DNA of 64,000 nt from Haematococcus lacustris (GCA_030144725.1 JASKMD010000002.1:2328255-2392254), one strand, 5' to 3'; shown: positions 34,309 through 45,474, counted from the stretch's first letter. Numbers and translations: made by a program. The notes: a model not told the origin generated them from the letters alone.

Positions 34309-35685
34309 CTAGGACAAACCATGCACTGCATTATATGCAGTCAACACTTCTTGGCAGTTCACAAGGTTATTCCTTGGCTCCCATGTGTTGTAAGAGTCAT
34401 CATAACCCTGCCACTTGACTAAGTAGCCTCGTGCTTTACCAGCACGTACGCCACGATGGGCAAGCAACTTCTCAACCTCATACAGAGGCGCCTCATCCAA
34501 CCACTCCACAGGAGGAGGCAAGTGAGGATGCTCACTGGTGTAGGGTCTCAGAAGAGACACATGAAACACAGGGTGCATGCGTGCCATGGCTTGTGGCAGG
34601 TCTAGGCGAACAGCAACAGGACCTACATGCTCTAGCACCTTGAAAGGTCCTATGAACCTAGGCAGCAGCTTCTTAGCCTTACCTGGCTTCATCCTGAGGT
34701 TCTTAGTGCTAAGAAGCACCAACTGACCAGTGTGGTATTCCACTTCCTTGCGTCCCTTGTTGGCCAGATGGGCCTGCCGCCGCTGGGCCAGCTCCATGAA
34801 GTGACGGGCCTGCTTGACATTGCTCTGCCACCACTTAGACAGTCTCCTGGCAGTGGGGCAGTACACCTCACCAGGCAGCTCCAGCAGAGCAGGTGTCAGA
34901 GGTGACTGGCCAGTATTGACCAGGAACGGCGTGGACTGGATGGACTCCTGCCAACTATTGTTAACAGCAAACTCAGCCAGTGACAGGAAGAAAGGCCAAT
35001 CAGACTGGGCAGGGGAGATATAATGGCGAAGCATTTCCTCCAGGGTACGATTGTACCTCTCAGTCTGACCATCAGACTCTGGATGATAGGCACTAGACTT
35101 GCATTCTTTTACACCAAGAATAGTCATAATTGACGCCCAGAAGTGATTAGTAGAATGGGAACCCCTATCAGAGATGATTTCCCTGGGTACTCCATGGTGT
35201 TTAAACACATTATCAATAAATAGGCGGGCGAAGGCCTCAGCATTCATAGACTCACGGCAAGGTACGAAATGTACCATTTTAGATAGCCTGAATACAAACA
35301 CGGCAATGGCATCAAAGCCATGTTCACCAGGTGGTAGTTTGGTGATTAGGTCCATTGAAATAGACTCCCACCTATCATATGGTATGGCCAGAGGCGTGAG
35401 TAGGCCACCAGGCTTGGTATTCACAGACTTATTACGCTGGCAAGCATCACAGTTGGCCACGTAATGGCGTACCTCAGACCTCATACAAGGCCACCAGAAC
35501 AGCCTGGAGATACGCTCCAGCGTCTTGGTGATGCCCACATGACCTGCAAACTGCGCGTCATGCATCTCCACCAATATCCTGGTTTTGAGCTCTGGGCAGT
35601 TAGGGACCACTATCTGGTTCCTTTCCCTGGTGCGATACAGCCCATGCTGATCCTGATCATATTGATCCACCATGCACAGGCACAC
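34309..35685 (-). pseudogene. Integrase and chromodomain of gypsy element 1
   Basis: A frame of 458 codons. It has the HHCC zinc-binding region (HDAQFAGH ... CDACQRNK), the DDE core (SMDLITKLP, ISDRGSHSTNHF, NRTLEEMLRHY) and, after the GPFKVLE beta-barrel region, a chromodomain (LYEVEKLLAHRGV, YLVKWQGYDDSYNTWEP). The chromodomain defines a chromovirus and normally directs integration to marked chromatin. This frame is shifted relative to the upstream protease/RT frame (overlap 35610-35685), so it would not be made as a fusion without frameshifting. The integrase frame itself is intact. Confidence 0.93.
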
Positions 35686-37967
35686 GGCACAGGGGGTGGA
35701 GGCAAGGGCTGCTCCAGCACCAGCTGTGGCTGTGGCTCCTGCTGCGGCTGCTGCTCCGCTGGCTGCTGCTGCTGCACAGTAGCTTCCTCCCCCTCCAAAC
35801 GGCGCTTCCTGCTTATAGTCATGACCATGACAGGGTTGGTGACAGGAGCATCAGGTATGCGTGACAGGGGGTCAGCAGGGTTTGTATCACCAGGTAGGTA
35901 CTCTATGGTAAAATTATACCGTGAGAGGAACTCTAGCCATCTCGTTTGACGTCTTGATAAGACTTTCTGTGTTTTCAGAGCCACTAAGGGCTTATGATCC
36001 GTATACAGAGTGAAGGGTACACCCTCCAGGTAACAGCGCCATTCTTTACACGCAGTGATAATAGCAAGTAATTCCTGCTCTCCAGTGGTGTAATTCTTCT
36101 CAACTGGAATCAGCTTTTTGCTTAAGTAAGCTAGAGGGTAACCCTCTTGCATGAGCACAGCTCCAACACCTTGCAGAGAGGCGTCACAGTAAACCTGGAA
36201 AGGCTTAGTAATATCAGGTATTTTCAGTAGAGGTACTTTAGAGATAGCATGCTTGAGAGCATCGAAAGCTTGTAATTTATCGTCAGGCCACTTATGCCAA
36301 TTAAACTCAGTGCCTGCTTTGCCAGTCAGGTCAGTGAGTGGTGCTGCAAGAGCACTGAAATTGTGAACTTATTTGCGCACAAAATTGGCAGCACCAAGAA
36401 ATTGCTGCATGGCAGTTAAACTGCGTGGCACTGGCCAGGAGGTGATGGATTTCACCTTATCAGGGTCCACAGCAATACCCTGATCACTGACAATGTGACC
36501 CAGAAATTTCAGGGCAGTTTTGAGAAACTCACATTTTGACAGCTTGGCTTGGAACTGATGCTTCCTTAACAGCTCCAGGACCCTCCTCAGATGATTGAAG
36601 TGATCTGGAACTGATTTTGACATGATGAGTATATCATCAATATACACTAGAGCACAGTCATTAATGACATCAGCAAAAGCATTATTCATAACACGTTGAA
36701 ACGTGGCAGGTGCATTGGTTAAGCCAAAGCATAGCACCTTAAACTGGTACAAGCCAGTAGGTGTCCTGAGAGCTGTCTTGGGCACATCCTCATCAGGGAT
36801 CCTAATCTGGTGATAACCAGCCTGTAGATCAAGTGATGAGAACACCGTGCAATTAGCTAACCTGTCAAACAGGTCATCCACTCTAGGCAGTGGGTACTGA
36901 TCCCTCAAGGTGATCTTGTTCAACTGCCGGTAGTCTACGCACATCCTTAACTCACCTGACTTCTTTTTCACAAAGAGGACAGGGGCAACATAGGGTGAGG
37001 ATGAGGGCTCTATGATGCCTTGTTCCAGGAAGGCGGCAACCTGCTTCTTCATCTCCAGCAGCTCAGGCTGGCTCATCTTATAAGATGGGAGGGCTGGTGG
37101 CTTACAGCCAGGTTGCAGGGGGATGGTATGCCCCACTGGACGCTGAGGGGGCAGTTTGTTGAAGGGTGCGAAGACGTCCTCAAACTCAGATATGAGTGTA
37201 GTCAGCTGAGCTGCCACGGCAGGGGGTATGGAGGTAGGGTAATTGATGGGGTTGTCAGAGGGTGAGGTAATTGGGTGAGAGTGGGGGACAGGGTCATTGG
37301 ACAGCACATTTGTTGGAGAAGGGGTAGGGTGTACGGACAGCAGATTTGTTGGAGGAGGGGTAGGGTTGACGGGTTGAGAGGATATTAGGGCGACCAGAGA
37401 TTGGCCTCCTTTTCTTAACCACTTGTAGGCAACCTTAGCTGACACTGTAGCATGACTATGCTTGGCCAAGATATGGGCACAGTGTGGTGCCAAAATAGGC
37501 GCTGTAGGCTCACACTTGAGCACGGTCTTGTTAGCTGACATCTGCAGGGTCACTGTACGCGCCAGGTAATCCAGCAATGCACCATTGGACTGCAACCAGT
37601 CGCTACCCATTAACACATCAAAAGCAGAGAACATCTCTGGCATAACTAACAAGTCTACTTGGCAGTTCAAAGACTGAACCTGCAGCTGCACAGTGCAAGC
37701 ATGTGTGCACCTGACAGGCTGACCATTAGCAACCTGGAATTCCCTAGGCTGCTTCAGTCTGTGGGTACTCAGAGAGTACATCTCGATAGCTGCACAATTG
37801 ATGAATCTTGCTGCTGCACCGCTATCAAAGAGCATGGTGCAGTCTCTACTATTCACCTTGTTAGAGAACGAGAAGTGTAGAACACTATCGTCTGCAGCAC
37901 TGTCCCTTGGCAAACATGCCTGATTCACTGGCACAGTCCCGCAGGCACCAACACAGGCCTGGCGCAC
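35610..37967 (-). pseudogene. Protease, reverse transcriptase and RNase H of gypsy element 1
   Basis: The minus-strand frame from 37967 has a retropepsin-like LFDSGAAARFIN site and FDVLMGSDWLQ. Reverse transcriptase follows ([68 protein letters not shown]). A TAA at 36369-36371 interrupts the connection region just after GAANFVRK. The same frame then continues with YCDASLQGVGAVL, KNYTTGEQELLAI and LYTDHKPLVAL (RNase H) to 35610. The stop could be a one-base change of a Tyr codon. It makes this copy non-autonomous unless suppressed. Confidence 0.92.
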
Positions 37968-37982
37968 TGGTTGGGCAAAGCC

Positions 37983-38693
37983 TCAACGGCGCCGGTCACC
38001 CCTGGAGCCTTGCTGCTTCCAGCCTCCCTTTCCAGGAGGGTTGCGGTCACGCTTCTGGGGCCGGGGGGGAAGATCCCCAGGAGGGTTGGCATGGCGGGAA
38101 GGGGGGCCCAGGGAAGCAGGGCGGGGGCCACTGACCCGGCGGGCCTCATCTGCTGGCAGATGCTTCAGGTTGCAGTAGTCACGGAAGTGGTTGGGGTTCC
38201 AGCAGTGATGGCACGCATAGCCAGGATTTGGCAGGGTGGACCCGCCAGCAGCAGGTGCTGGGCACACAGGGGCTGTGGCAGGGGGAGCCTAGGCAGCACG
38301 GCCAGCATGGCGGCCCCCACCTTGGCTGCTGTGGCGACTGCCACGGTGGCCTCCACTGCTGCTGCTGCTGGTCACGTCCCAGAAAGGGCCACGAGGGGCA
38401 CGACGGGGTGGTCCTCCAGCAGGAGCAGGGCCGCCCCTGATGCGGTCCATCTGCTTAGGGGGCACAAAGGCAGCCACATGGGGGGCAGGTGGACGGCGTC
38501 CCACATGGTTGGTAGCTACTGCAAAGAGTACTTTCTGGGCATTCATGGCAGCCTGAATGGCATCATTCAGGGTGGGCTCACGCATCAGGGCAAGATCATG
38601 CACCACAGATGATTGCAGCTCAGAGGTGAGCCCCCTAATGAAGGTGGTCACCAGCATAGCTGGTGCCATGCAGGTAGAACCTGCCACCGTCAA
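37983..38693 (-). pseudogene. C-terminal gag with zinc knuckle, gypsy element 1
   Basis: This is the same reading frame as the protease/RT, with in-frame stops near 38286 and at 37983. It includes FIRGLTSELQSSVV and LNDAIQAAMNAQ (capsid-like), then Gly/Arg/Ser-rich sequence and a CCHC-type knuckle CHHCWNPNHFRDYC. Removing the LINE and one copy of its 15-bp target duplication joins this frame exactly to the N-terminal gag frame at 42421. Confidence 0.88.
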
Positions 38694-41600
38694 AGTGTTC
38701 CTGAAAGAAAGAAAGAAAGACTACGCCCTCTCCGTCGGGCGTGCATTAAGGGGGGAGAGTAGCCTCGGGGCGTGCCCTTGCTACCCTCCCACCAGAGACA
38801 GGGGGTGGGTGGGGGGGGAGGCTTGCCAGGCTACCGGGCGCACCCAGATGCCATGCCAACATCCTCCCTCCCCCGCATAGCTCATCCAGTCGGTACCCTT
38901 GCCGTTCGTGTCCATTGTTTGCTTAGTTTTCCCATCTGTTTCGGCGGTTCAGCTTGTCGTCTCGCTGTAACAAGTGCATGTGCTGTTTGTATGGCATGGC
39001 GGTGCAGCCACTTTAGCAAGTTGTCGTTTGTGTCATTTACTCCTAGCTCTAGAAGTTGTTTTTGGGTGTGGTCCTTGTAAATTGTGCCACCCACTCCTAG
39101 CATGATGTTGATTTGTTTTGCGGAGGCACAATTGATGCCTGGATGGAGTGCTTGGAGCAAGTTGGCGTGCTGCGCGGTCGCTTTGTGTAGTTGCTCTGCT
39201 GGGTCGGTGTCCATGCAATACTTTATTTCTATCAGGGTCACATGCCTGTGCCTCGGCGGTATCTGCGTCGCTGGACCTTCATAGGGCCCAGTTGGGGAGA
39301 CGAGTACCGCGTCCGGGTAGGTAATCCGTCCAGTAGTGGTGGGGTCTATGTCAAGTGCGCGTCGCAGATTTCGGCGTTTTACCTTGTTTGTGGCTGGTGA
39401 GGCAGTGTCGCTTTCCTCTTGTAGGTCGCCGACGTCGGTGAAGATCAGACCGGCGCCAAGGGCTCCATCCTGCACGGCTCGGAGGATGGCGCGGCCGGCC
39501 ACATTGTGGCGGTGCGTTACGAGTTTGTTCGTAGCAGTGCAGCCGGACAGGATGTGTAGAGCGCTGTCCGGCTGGCCGCACAGAGGGCAGTTAGTGTTGT
39601 CGCTAAATCCAAAGCGGACTGCGTGTTTTTGGTTGTAGAGAGTGCCAGTTCTGTAGCGCAGAATGCACCTTTGTTGTGGCGTCGTAATGGCCCCATCGCG
39701 CCAAAGGAAGTTGCTCATCTTGTGCGCTATGAGGGTGATAGACTGCCAGGCCTCATAGTAGATAGAGTCTTGATTGGCCAGTCCTAGTCTATGTCTGGTG
39801 TGCATGTGGGTTTTCAGGCAGCCCGCCAGGTCCCCTAGTGGCCGGGGGGGTTGGTCCTCCTTCCCAGGAGTTTGCAGCCAGTGGATGTCGTGGTAGGGAT
39901 CCTTGCAGCCTGGGATGGTGATATCATGGTTATCCTGTTGTGCTGCCAGTTTGGCTGTGTGGTCGGCATACTCATTTCCAATAATGCCGTTGTGTGCTCT
40001 CACCTTAAAGAGATGTATTGTCGTGGGGCTGGCTTTGATTGTTTGTACTATGGTGGTAAGGATGTCCTTGTGCTTGTGCAGGTGGAGACGCATGGGTTGG
40101 AGGACAGCCATCCTTATCTGGAACATGGCGGTGAGGCTGTCGGTGGCGATGTGTGTGTGCCCCTGGTCAAGTGTTGCCTTGATGGCTGCGAGCTCGGCTC
40201 TTGTGATGGTGTTGGTAGCCCCCTCTCCACAGGGGTTGATGGTGTGGTGTTGTTGTGTGCCTTGGGGGTGGTAGATGCCTGCTCCAATGCGTTGGGGTGC
40301 TCCTGGTGCTGTGGTGCAGCTGCCATCGGTGTATGTCCATGACTTCCAGTCCCTAACCTTTGATTGAAGGTGGGTGCCGCTCCAGCTGGTATCGGGGGTG
40401 TTGGAGGTGGGGGGGAGGGCTGTGGGGGGTGTTGGTGTATCTTGGGGTAGTTTCCTGTAGGTGCCAGCCCCTGTCAAGCTTGTGTGGGCCGGCGGTGGGG
40501 TGGTTTGGCGTGTGTTTAAGGGGGGTAGGAACTTCCTACCAGCGAGCTGACTCAAGGCGCCGCGCAAGCTGTCGAGCCATAGTGGGTTCCGTGCTTGCAG
40601 ATGATGTATTGCGCTCGAGTTGTGAATAAGTACGAGCAGTGAGTGGTGTTTGTTGCTGCAGGTGTACGGTATGCCCCCAGTCCACGCTTGCGGCGGGTCT
40701 GGCTGCAGCGCATGGGGTGCGAAGGTGCCAACTTTGGTGCACAGGTGGGGGTGTTCAGTAATCCACCGCATGTATGTTGCGCCGATTGTGCGGCCTTTGT
40801 TAGGCAGGAGCATGGCAGTCAGGGTTGGTATGTGTGTTGGGGCTTGCGCTGCGTGTAGGGCGTGTCGCACGGCCATTGTGATGTGTGTTTTGTTGGGTTG
40901 GGCCAATGACATGCCTTGGTGCTGGCAGAGTAAGGGGGGGCCCAGTGAGCCGAATAGCTTGTCTCTTTCGCATGGGCTGTAGTACTCTTCAATCAGTGGG
41001 CTGCAGTGGAGAGGGGTGGTGTAGCGTTCCTTGGTGATCTCCAGGTGCTGTCTCAGGACGTGGACGATTGGTGTGGGGGTTGTGTGTGTGGCATCAGCAG
41101 TTGCTTGGCTATGCCTTGCCAAGAGGCTGGCAAGCTCTGTGGCAAAGCTGGTGTTTAGGGGTGTGGGGGCGTTCTTCTGAGTTTCATTGTACCTAGACAG
41201 CAGGTTTGCTGCTCGGGCGGGTGTGATGACTCCCACGCATTTACCATCTGTGTTGTAGACAGCTACAACCTGTTGTGTGATTGGTTGGGGTAAGGCTTGT
41301 GTCAGGGCTGTGGTTTGTTGACAGGGGTAGAAGTCTGCATGTCGAAGCCACACTTCGCATCTTCCAGTTGGGCATATATCGAGCTGCGGGTTGGTGGGGA
41401 GGACATCGAATCTAACATTCGAGCGTAGCGGGTCGCCATGGCTGGACTGCCATTGTCCACGCGCAGTGTCACTCATGCTTTGTCGCACCAGATCATCGTC
41501 AATGTCGCCGTCCTTGCGTGTGCTTGTGAGTGCGTGTTGCCTGGCCTCTATCTCTGTTTTGTACTCCTCCATGTGCTCGCAGAAGTCTGTATGGTGTTTA

Positions 41601-42435
41601 AGCATGGTCAATGCCTCCGCGCTGGGTTCCCAATGAACCTCTACTATCTCCTCGTCCGCAGCAGCTTTGCGTGCCTCCTTCTCATGTGGGGCTAGCGGTG
41701 CGCACGAGGGACATTCCCATTCTGTGTTGTCATCACAGCCAGGTCGTTCGTTTGGCTTGGCGCAGTTGCAGTCAAGAAGGCACTGCCAGTGGTACGTGCA
41801 TTGGCATGTGTCACAGACATACATGTCTGCAGCACCTTCATCATTCTCCCTGCTGTTGGGTGACCAGCATAGCTCACAATCGCAATCGTCATCCCTGAGT
41901 TGGCTGCGTGGGTAGGGCTTCACGCTCTGCGGGTGGTAGCCATTCTTGGCGTAGAGGGGGAGGGCCCATTTCTCAACTCTGGACGGGTGCCACGTTACCC
42001 AGTGTTGCTGTTGCATGGTGACATCAGTTTCCTCTTTAGGTTTCTGCTTTTGGTGCGTCCTTCTTGCAGCTTTAGGGGGTAAGTCCCGGCCAAGTGTGGT
42101 GTTAGTAATCTGCCAGCCAAAGACCTTCTTGATCTTCTCCCTGTGCCTGAACATCTGGTTTAACATCAATTGGCAGTGGCTAGCTGTGCCCCTTGTGGCT
42201 TGGTCCTCCTTCCAAGTGTATAGCTGGGTCGGGTCCAGGTGTGGCAGAGGGATGTCGGTGGCATCAGGTAGGGCTACTCTGCCCATGCTCTTATTGTCGG
42301 AGAGTGGGTTTGGCGCTGGCCTCTTGTTGCTAGGTTTTTGTAGGTCGGCTATGGTTGCACCGGTGGGTTGTGTGTTTGTGGTGTGGGGTGGTGGGGCAGC
42401 TGTGGACTGTTTCTGGAAAAAAAGTGTTCCTGAAA
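38692..42435 (-). mobile_element. LINE copy 1, 5'-truncated, in gypsy gag
   Basis: A non-LTR retrotransposon of about 3.7 kb (38707-42420) on the minus strand, flanked by a perfect 15-bp duplication AAAGTGTTCCTGAAA at 38692-38706 and 42421-42435. Its 3' end (lower coordinate) has a stem-loop around the CTTAATGCACGCC word, then GTAGTC and a TTTC-repeat tail in minus-strand sense. The 5' end is truncated within the ORF, which runs open into the host gag sequence, so the reverse transcriptase is absent. Confidence 0.92.
38882..42420 (-). CDS. LINE protein C-terminal part: PHD finger, RNase H, Cys/His cluster, PD-(D/E)XK-like nuclease
   Basis: An open frame of about 1,180 codons without stops, 5'-truncated. 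In order: a basic region; a PHD-type C4HC3 finger (CELCW, CDTCQCTYHWQC, WECPSC); a long linker whose YTTPLHCSPLIEEYYS ... DKLFGS stretch vaguely recalls an adenine-methyltransferase-like fold; RNase H with all four acidic positions (YTDGSC, TRAELAAIK, IATDSLTA, GNEYADHTA); a zinc cluster CPLCGQPDSALHILSGC; and a final domain with YPDAVLV and LIEIKYC, the spacing of a PD-(D/E)XK nuclease. PHD fingers bind histone tails. RNase H and the restriction-like nuclease would act in target-primed reverse transcription. The methyltransferase hint is weak. Confidence 0.85.
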
Positions 42436-43574
42436 TCAGTGATGTACGCATTCAAAGTTGAACCTGGTGACATGCGCAAGGCATTGGGGTCCAGTAGCTT
42501 CCTGCGGTGCACATCTGACTCATTGCGCATGTCATCACCAGCCATTTCCTTAAAGGAAGCACGCAGATGGGCCCATGTTGGCCTAGAGCCATGGGCAAGA
42601 ATGTGAGCATTCCTGGTTGCAGGGTACCATACCTCTCTGGCATTGCCTGTCAAGAAGTTGGGCAAGGCATCAGCAGGGTCTATGCGCAAATATGCACAAT
42701 GCACCTCAAGATCCTCACAGAAGATTTCTGCTACACGTGAAGTGGCAAGGCACTGGTCCGTCCACTTGTTAGGACCTGGGATCTTAACCCTGGACATAGG
42801 GACTGGCGCAGCAAGTGTCGCATTCGCAGGAGGTGCAACCCGAGACAAAGGTGTCTGCCTGCCTGACAGCGGCGCACCAGGTGCAACAGTGCCTGACAAG
42901 GCTGGCGCAGCACCAAGTGCAGTCAATGCAGCAGATGTGCCGCTGTTCAGGTTTGCAACAGGCCTGTCCGACTGGCTGCGAAGAGCTGCAACACCTTGCT
43001 CTCCACTCACCACCGAGTTCACGCGGTCCTGTAGCATCTCCATCTCCGAAAGCTCAGCTCGAACGCGGACAGCTTCATTCTGGGCGGCATTCAAGTGCGC
43101 CGTCACCCCCACCAGCTGCTGGCGCAGCCTCTGGATCTCGTCAGCCGCAGCTGCTGCGGCAGAAGTGCCGACTTCAGGGAGATGGGGCGCAGCTGTGACA
43201 GCTCCCGCATACGAGATAGGGCCAACGCCAGGCGTAGTCGCAGGAGGTGCAGTAGCAGCCGAAGGCTGAGCGGAGGCGATGTTGTTCAGAGAGGTCAGGA
43301 CAGATCTCAGCAGGTCCAGCGCCTGGGCGGGCTGCAGGCCTGTGATCTTCTCAACGTCTGCGAAAACAGGGGCTGCGGCAGGAAGAGAGGGCGTATTGTT
43401 GGCAGCAGGTGCCGTGCCAGTATTTGGCGCCCCAGCTGCAACAGGGACTCCTGCTGGGGCTCCAGCGGCAGTACTTGGAGTCGCTGGAGGCGGGGAACCA
43501 GGAGTCTGGCCCCCTGGAGCGGGACGCTCAGCCCGTTTGTCTCCGCCAGGCGGAGGTTCCTTGTTAGCAGTCAT
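42421..43574 (-). pseudogene. N-terminal gag of gypsy element 1, split by LINE
   Basis: ATG at 43574, 52 bases inside the 5' LTR. A Pro/Ala-rich head is followed by a coiled-coil-like segment (AAADEIQRLRQQLVGVTAHL ... RVRAELSEMEMLQDRV) and a capsid-like region (VKIPGPNKWTDQ, IFCEDLEVHCAYL, WAHLRASFKEM, LNAYITDFRNTF). The LINE interrupts it after that last segment. The frame resumes at 38691. Confidence 0.88.
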
Positions 43575-43625
43575 ATCGCTTAGGACAAGAAGGTAACGTT
43601 AGACAACGTCGGTCGGAAACCAAAA

Positions 43626-43833
43626 TGTAACGTGCAAGACACCACGCCAACAACCGATAACTACCTTCGTTCCTACAGGGTGACACGGCCAGGGTTTAGA
43701 ACGTTTCCCCCGAGGAGTCGAACCTCTGAAGCAGGTGTGCGCGAAGGCCCACCTGCCCCTTTCGCCCACCATGTCACACTGCAGTACAGAAGTACTGGGA
43801 GGCGAGCTAGGCTTCGAGGAGCCGTTCGCTACA
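43626..43833 (-). repeat. 5' LTR of gypsy element 1
   Basis: 208 bp, nearly identical to 34029-34236, with GTATC outside. Internal promoter elements cannot be assigned. Confidence 0.95.
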
Positions 43834-44065
43834 GTATCACCCTCACTGTCCTGTAGGAGGTAGAGGCCCAAGAGTTGTATGAACGCACTAAGTATGTCAG
43901 CAAGGTGCGTGCACACCATACTTACCATGTGTGTTGCAAAGACGCTCCTGAAACTGTTGTGAAAGTGAAGAAGAGCAATGTCGATGGCAACGAGGTCATC
44001 CTCTGTGATGAGCTGCAATTCTTGCGGAATATCAAGGTGTATGCTTGCAGGTACCTGTTAGTGTT

Positions 44066-44304
44066 CACTCCTACAAATTAATCCCTGCGTTCTTCCCTGC
44101 GTTTTTGCCCAACCTTGTCCGATTGGGCTGAAAATTTGATAGATGGTGTTTTGCAGAAAATAAAACATATTGTTTTTTGAGAAAAAAATTCAAAAAACAA
44201 TATGTTCTATTTTCTGCAAAACACCATCTATCAAATTTTCAGCCCATTCGGACAAGGTTGGCCAAAAACGCAGGGAAGAACGCAGGGAGTAATTTGTAGG
44301 AGTG
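44066..44304. mobile_element. Foldback MITE copy 1
   Basis: A 239-bp near-perfect palindrome. The arms of about 115 bp begin CACTCCTACAAATTA and are separated by an A-rich loop near 44183. TT flanks both ends (2-bp target duplication). No ORF. The CACTC terminus recalls CACTA-type ends. A diverged second copy is at 62798-63142. Confidence 0.93.
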
Positions 44305-44557
44305 TTGTAGGCAGGCAGATGGGTAGGCATGCATGCTGATGGCCTGGCAGGTGTGCATGTAGGCTAGCATATTGGCGAGCAGATGAGCAAGCCGCAAGAA
44401 TGCCTCACTCATGCTTGGGTGGATGCCATTCAAGAAGTGGGCCTGCAAATGACTTGAGTGAAGCTGGGGCATGGAGTGGAACAGGGTCATGGAGTGAAAT
44501 GATTGTGTGGCACACTCCCTTGCCTGTAAAGTATGATCCAGGGCTGGGGATCTAGAA

Positions 44558-44937
44558 AGAAAGAAAGAAAGACTACTCCCCCCGAAGCTTCAGGGGGCGT
44601 GCACTAAGGAACCGCGCGCCGCTTCTGGTCTTTCACACCATGGGAGGGGCCCCCGCGGGCTGACGTATGCCTAAAGGGCGCTCTCACAGCACGACACGCC
44701 CCGGCTCGGAAACGTGTCTACCCTCCTGAGCTTCATAGGAAATTAGCCTACTCCACTCCAGCTCCCACCCCGCACGATGGCGGGCACTGCCCTCAAGAGA
44801 GATCGATTATGCCAAATATTTCTGGCCCCTTGCGGGTGTCGATCCCCCGTCCTCTCGCAAGAAGAGGGAGGTTTGTAGCTACTGAACCACACCTGCTGCA
44901 TGGGGTGCTACTGGCTTCGGGTCCTAACCCGGTTGAT
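44558..44937 (-). mobile_element. tRNA-derived SINE copy 1
   Basis: About 380 bp on the minus strand, flanked by a 12-bp duplication GGGGATCTAGAA (44546-44557 and 44938-44949). The 5' part has a pol III A-box-like GTGGTTCAGTAGC and B-box-like GGATCGACACC. The 3' end has a GC stem around GCACGCCCCCTGAAGC, then GTAGTC and a TTTC tail (minus sense), as in the LINEs of this window. It inserted in the decayed transposase. Confidence 0.9.
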
Positions 44938-45371
44938 GGGGATCTAGAAGTCATGAGCTCGTGATACCTCAGCTGAACGCCGGTTCAGCTCAGCTAGCAG
45001 TCTGCCAGCACCAAGACCTCCGTGCTGATGCACTAGTAGGGGCTTGATGAGCCTGACCATGTACAAGAAACCCCTAGATCAAACACATGCATGCCCTCTG
45101 GGTAGAAGGCACGATTTGCTCCACCATGCAGCCCAGCCCAGCCGCATAGGCCACTAACAACCGGCTGAGTTGACTCATCTTGGCTCAGCTGAGATCTGGT
45201 GGTTGCAGTGAGTGAGGCATCAGTAAGGCGGCCAAACACTGCTTGCTAGTGTGCCTTTGTACGAGCTTCATAGGTGCTGTCAAGGTTGTGCAACTCTTGC
45301 CCAGGCACCTGCTTAAACCACAGTTTGCAGTTTAGTCCATGTGCACTATTTGTTGTCAAAGCGGTTACTAG

Positions 45372-45470
45372 AAAGAAAGAAAGAAAGAAAACTACTCCGG
45401 TACAAACCGGCGTGCATAAGGGGAGGAGCTTCCGCCTGTGGCGCGGCCTGCTCCCACCTCCAAATGTCGG
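45372..45470 (-). mobile_element. LINE 3'-end fragment
   Basis: About 100 bp matching the 3' untranslated end of the LINE at 51267-53106: the AAAG-repeat tail, ACTACTCCGG hairpin, GGCGTGCATAAGG and GCGCGGCCTGCTCCCACC. It is a severely 5'-truncated copy; the duplication was not found. Confidence 0.8.
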
Positions 45471-45474
45471 ACAC

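Larger units (their letters stand above)
34024..43838 (-). mobile_element. Ty3/gypsy chromovirus with 5-bp target duplication, carrying a nested LINE
   Basis: A full-length LTR retrotransposon on the minus strand. LTRs of 208 bp lie at 43833-43626 (5') and 34236-34029 (3'). They begin TGTARCG and end CGYTACA and differ at only two positions by eye, so the insertion is recent. GTATC flanks the element at 34024-34028 and 43834-43838. A primer-binding-like site (TTTTGGTTTCCGACC, 43625-43611) follows the 5' LTR, and a purine tract (GGAGGGGGAGGAA, 34249-34237) precedes the 3' LTR. The order is gag, protease, reverse transcriptase, RNase H, integrase, chromodomain. A LINE sits inside gag. In-frame stops and a frameshift break pol. 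Confidence 0.95.
43839..45239 (-). pseudogene. Central part of the decayed host transposase, interrupted by MITE and SINE
   Basis: The minus-strand pieces are: 45239-45050 (PEGMHVFDLGV, then after a frameshift LYMVRLIKPLL); 44545-44305 (HLQAHFLNGIHPSMSEAFLR); and 44065-43839 (ITEDDLVAIDIALLHFHNSF). They run in the same direction as 34040-32899. They appear to be the middle of one large transposase whose C-terminal part lies beyond the gypsy element. Tentatively Plavaka/KDZ/CACTA-like. Insertions (foldback MITE 44066-44304, SINE 44558-44937, gypsy) and at least one frameshift have destroyed it. Confidence 0.5.

Noticed and set aside
40700..41300. DNA adenine methyltransferase domain inside the LINE ORF
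   Set aside because: Only a loose resemblance around YTTPLHCSPLIEEYYS; no NPP[Y/F] or FxGxG motif could be found, so it is not called as a domain.
39851..42461. Several plus-strand ORFs with Cys/Val-rich sequence
   Set aside because: They lie antisense to the uninterrupted LINE frame that holds clear PHD, RNase H and nuclease motifs.
44880..44937. tRNA gene in the region of the A- and B-box words
   Set aside because: No cloverleaf or anticodon arm can be completed, and the unit ends in a LINE-like tail with a target duplication; it is the head of a SINE. The same holds at 55401-55457.
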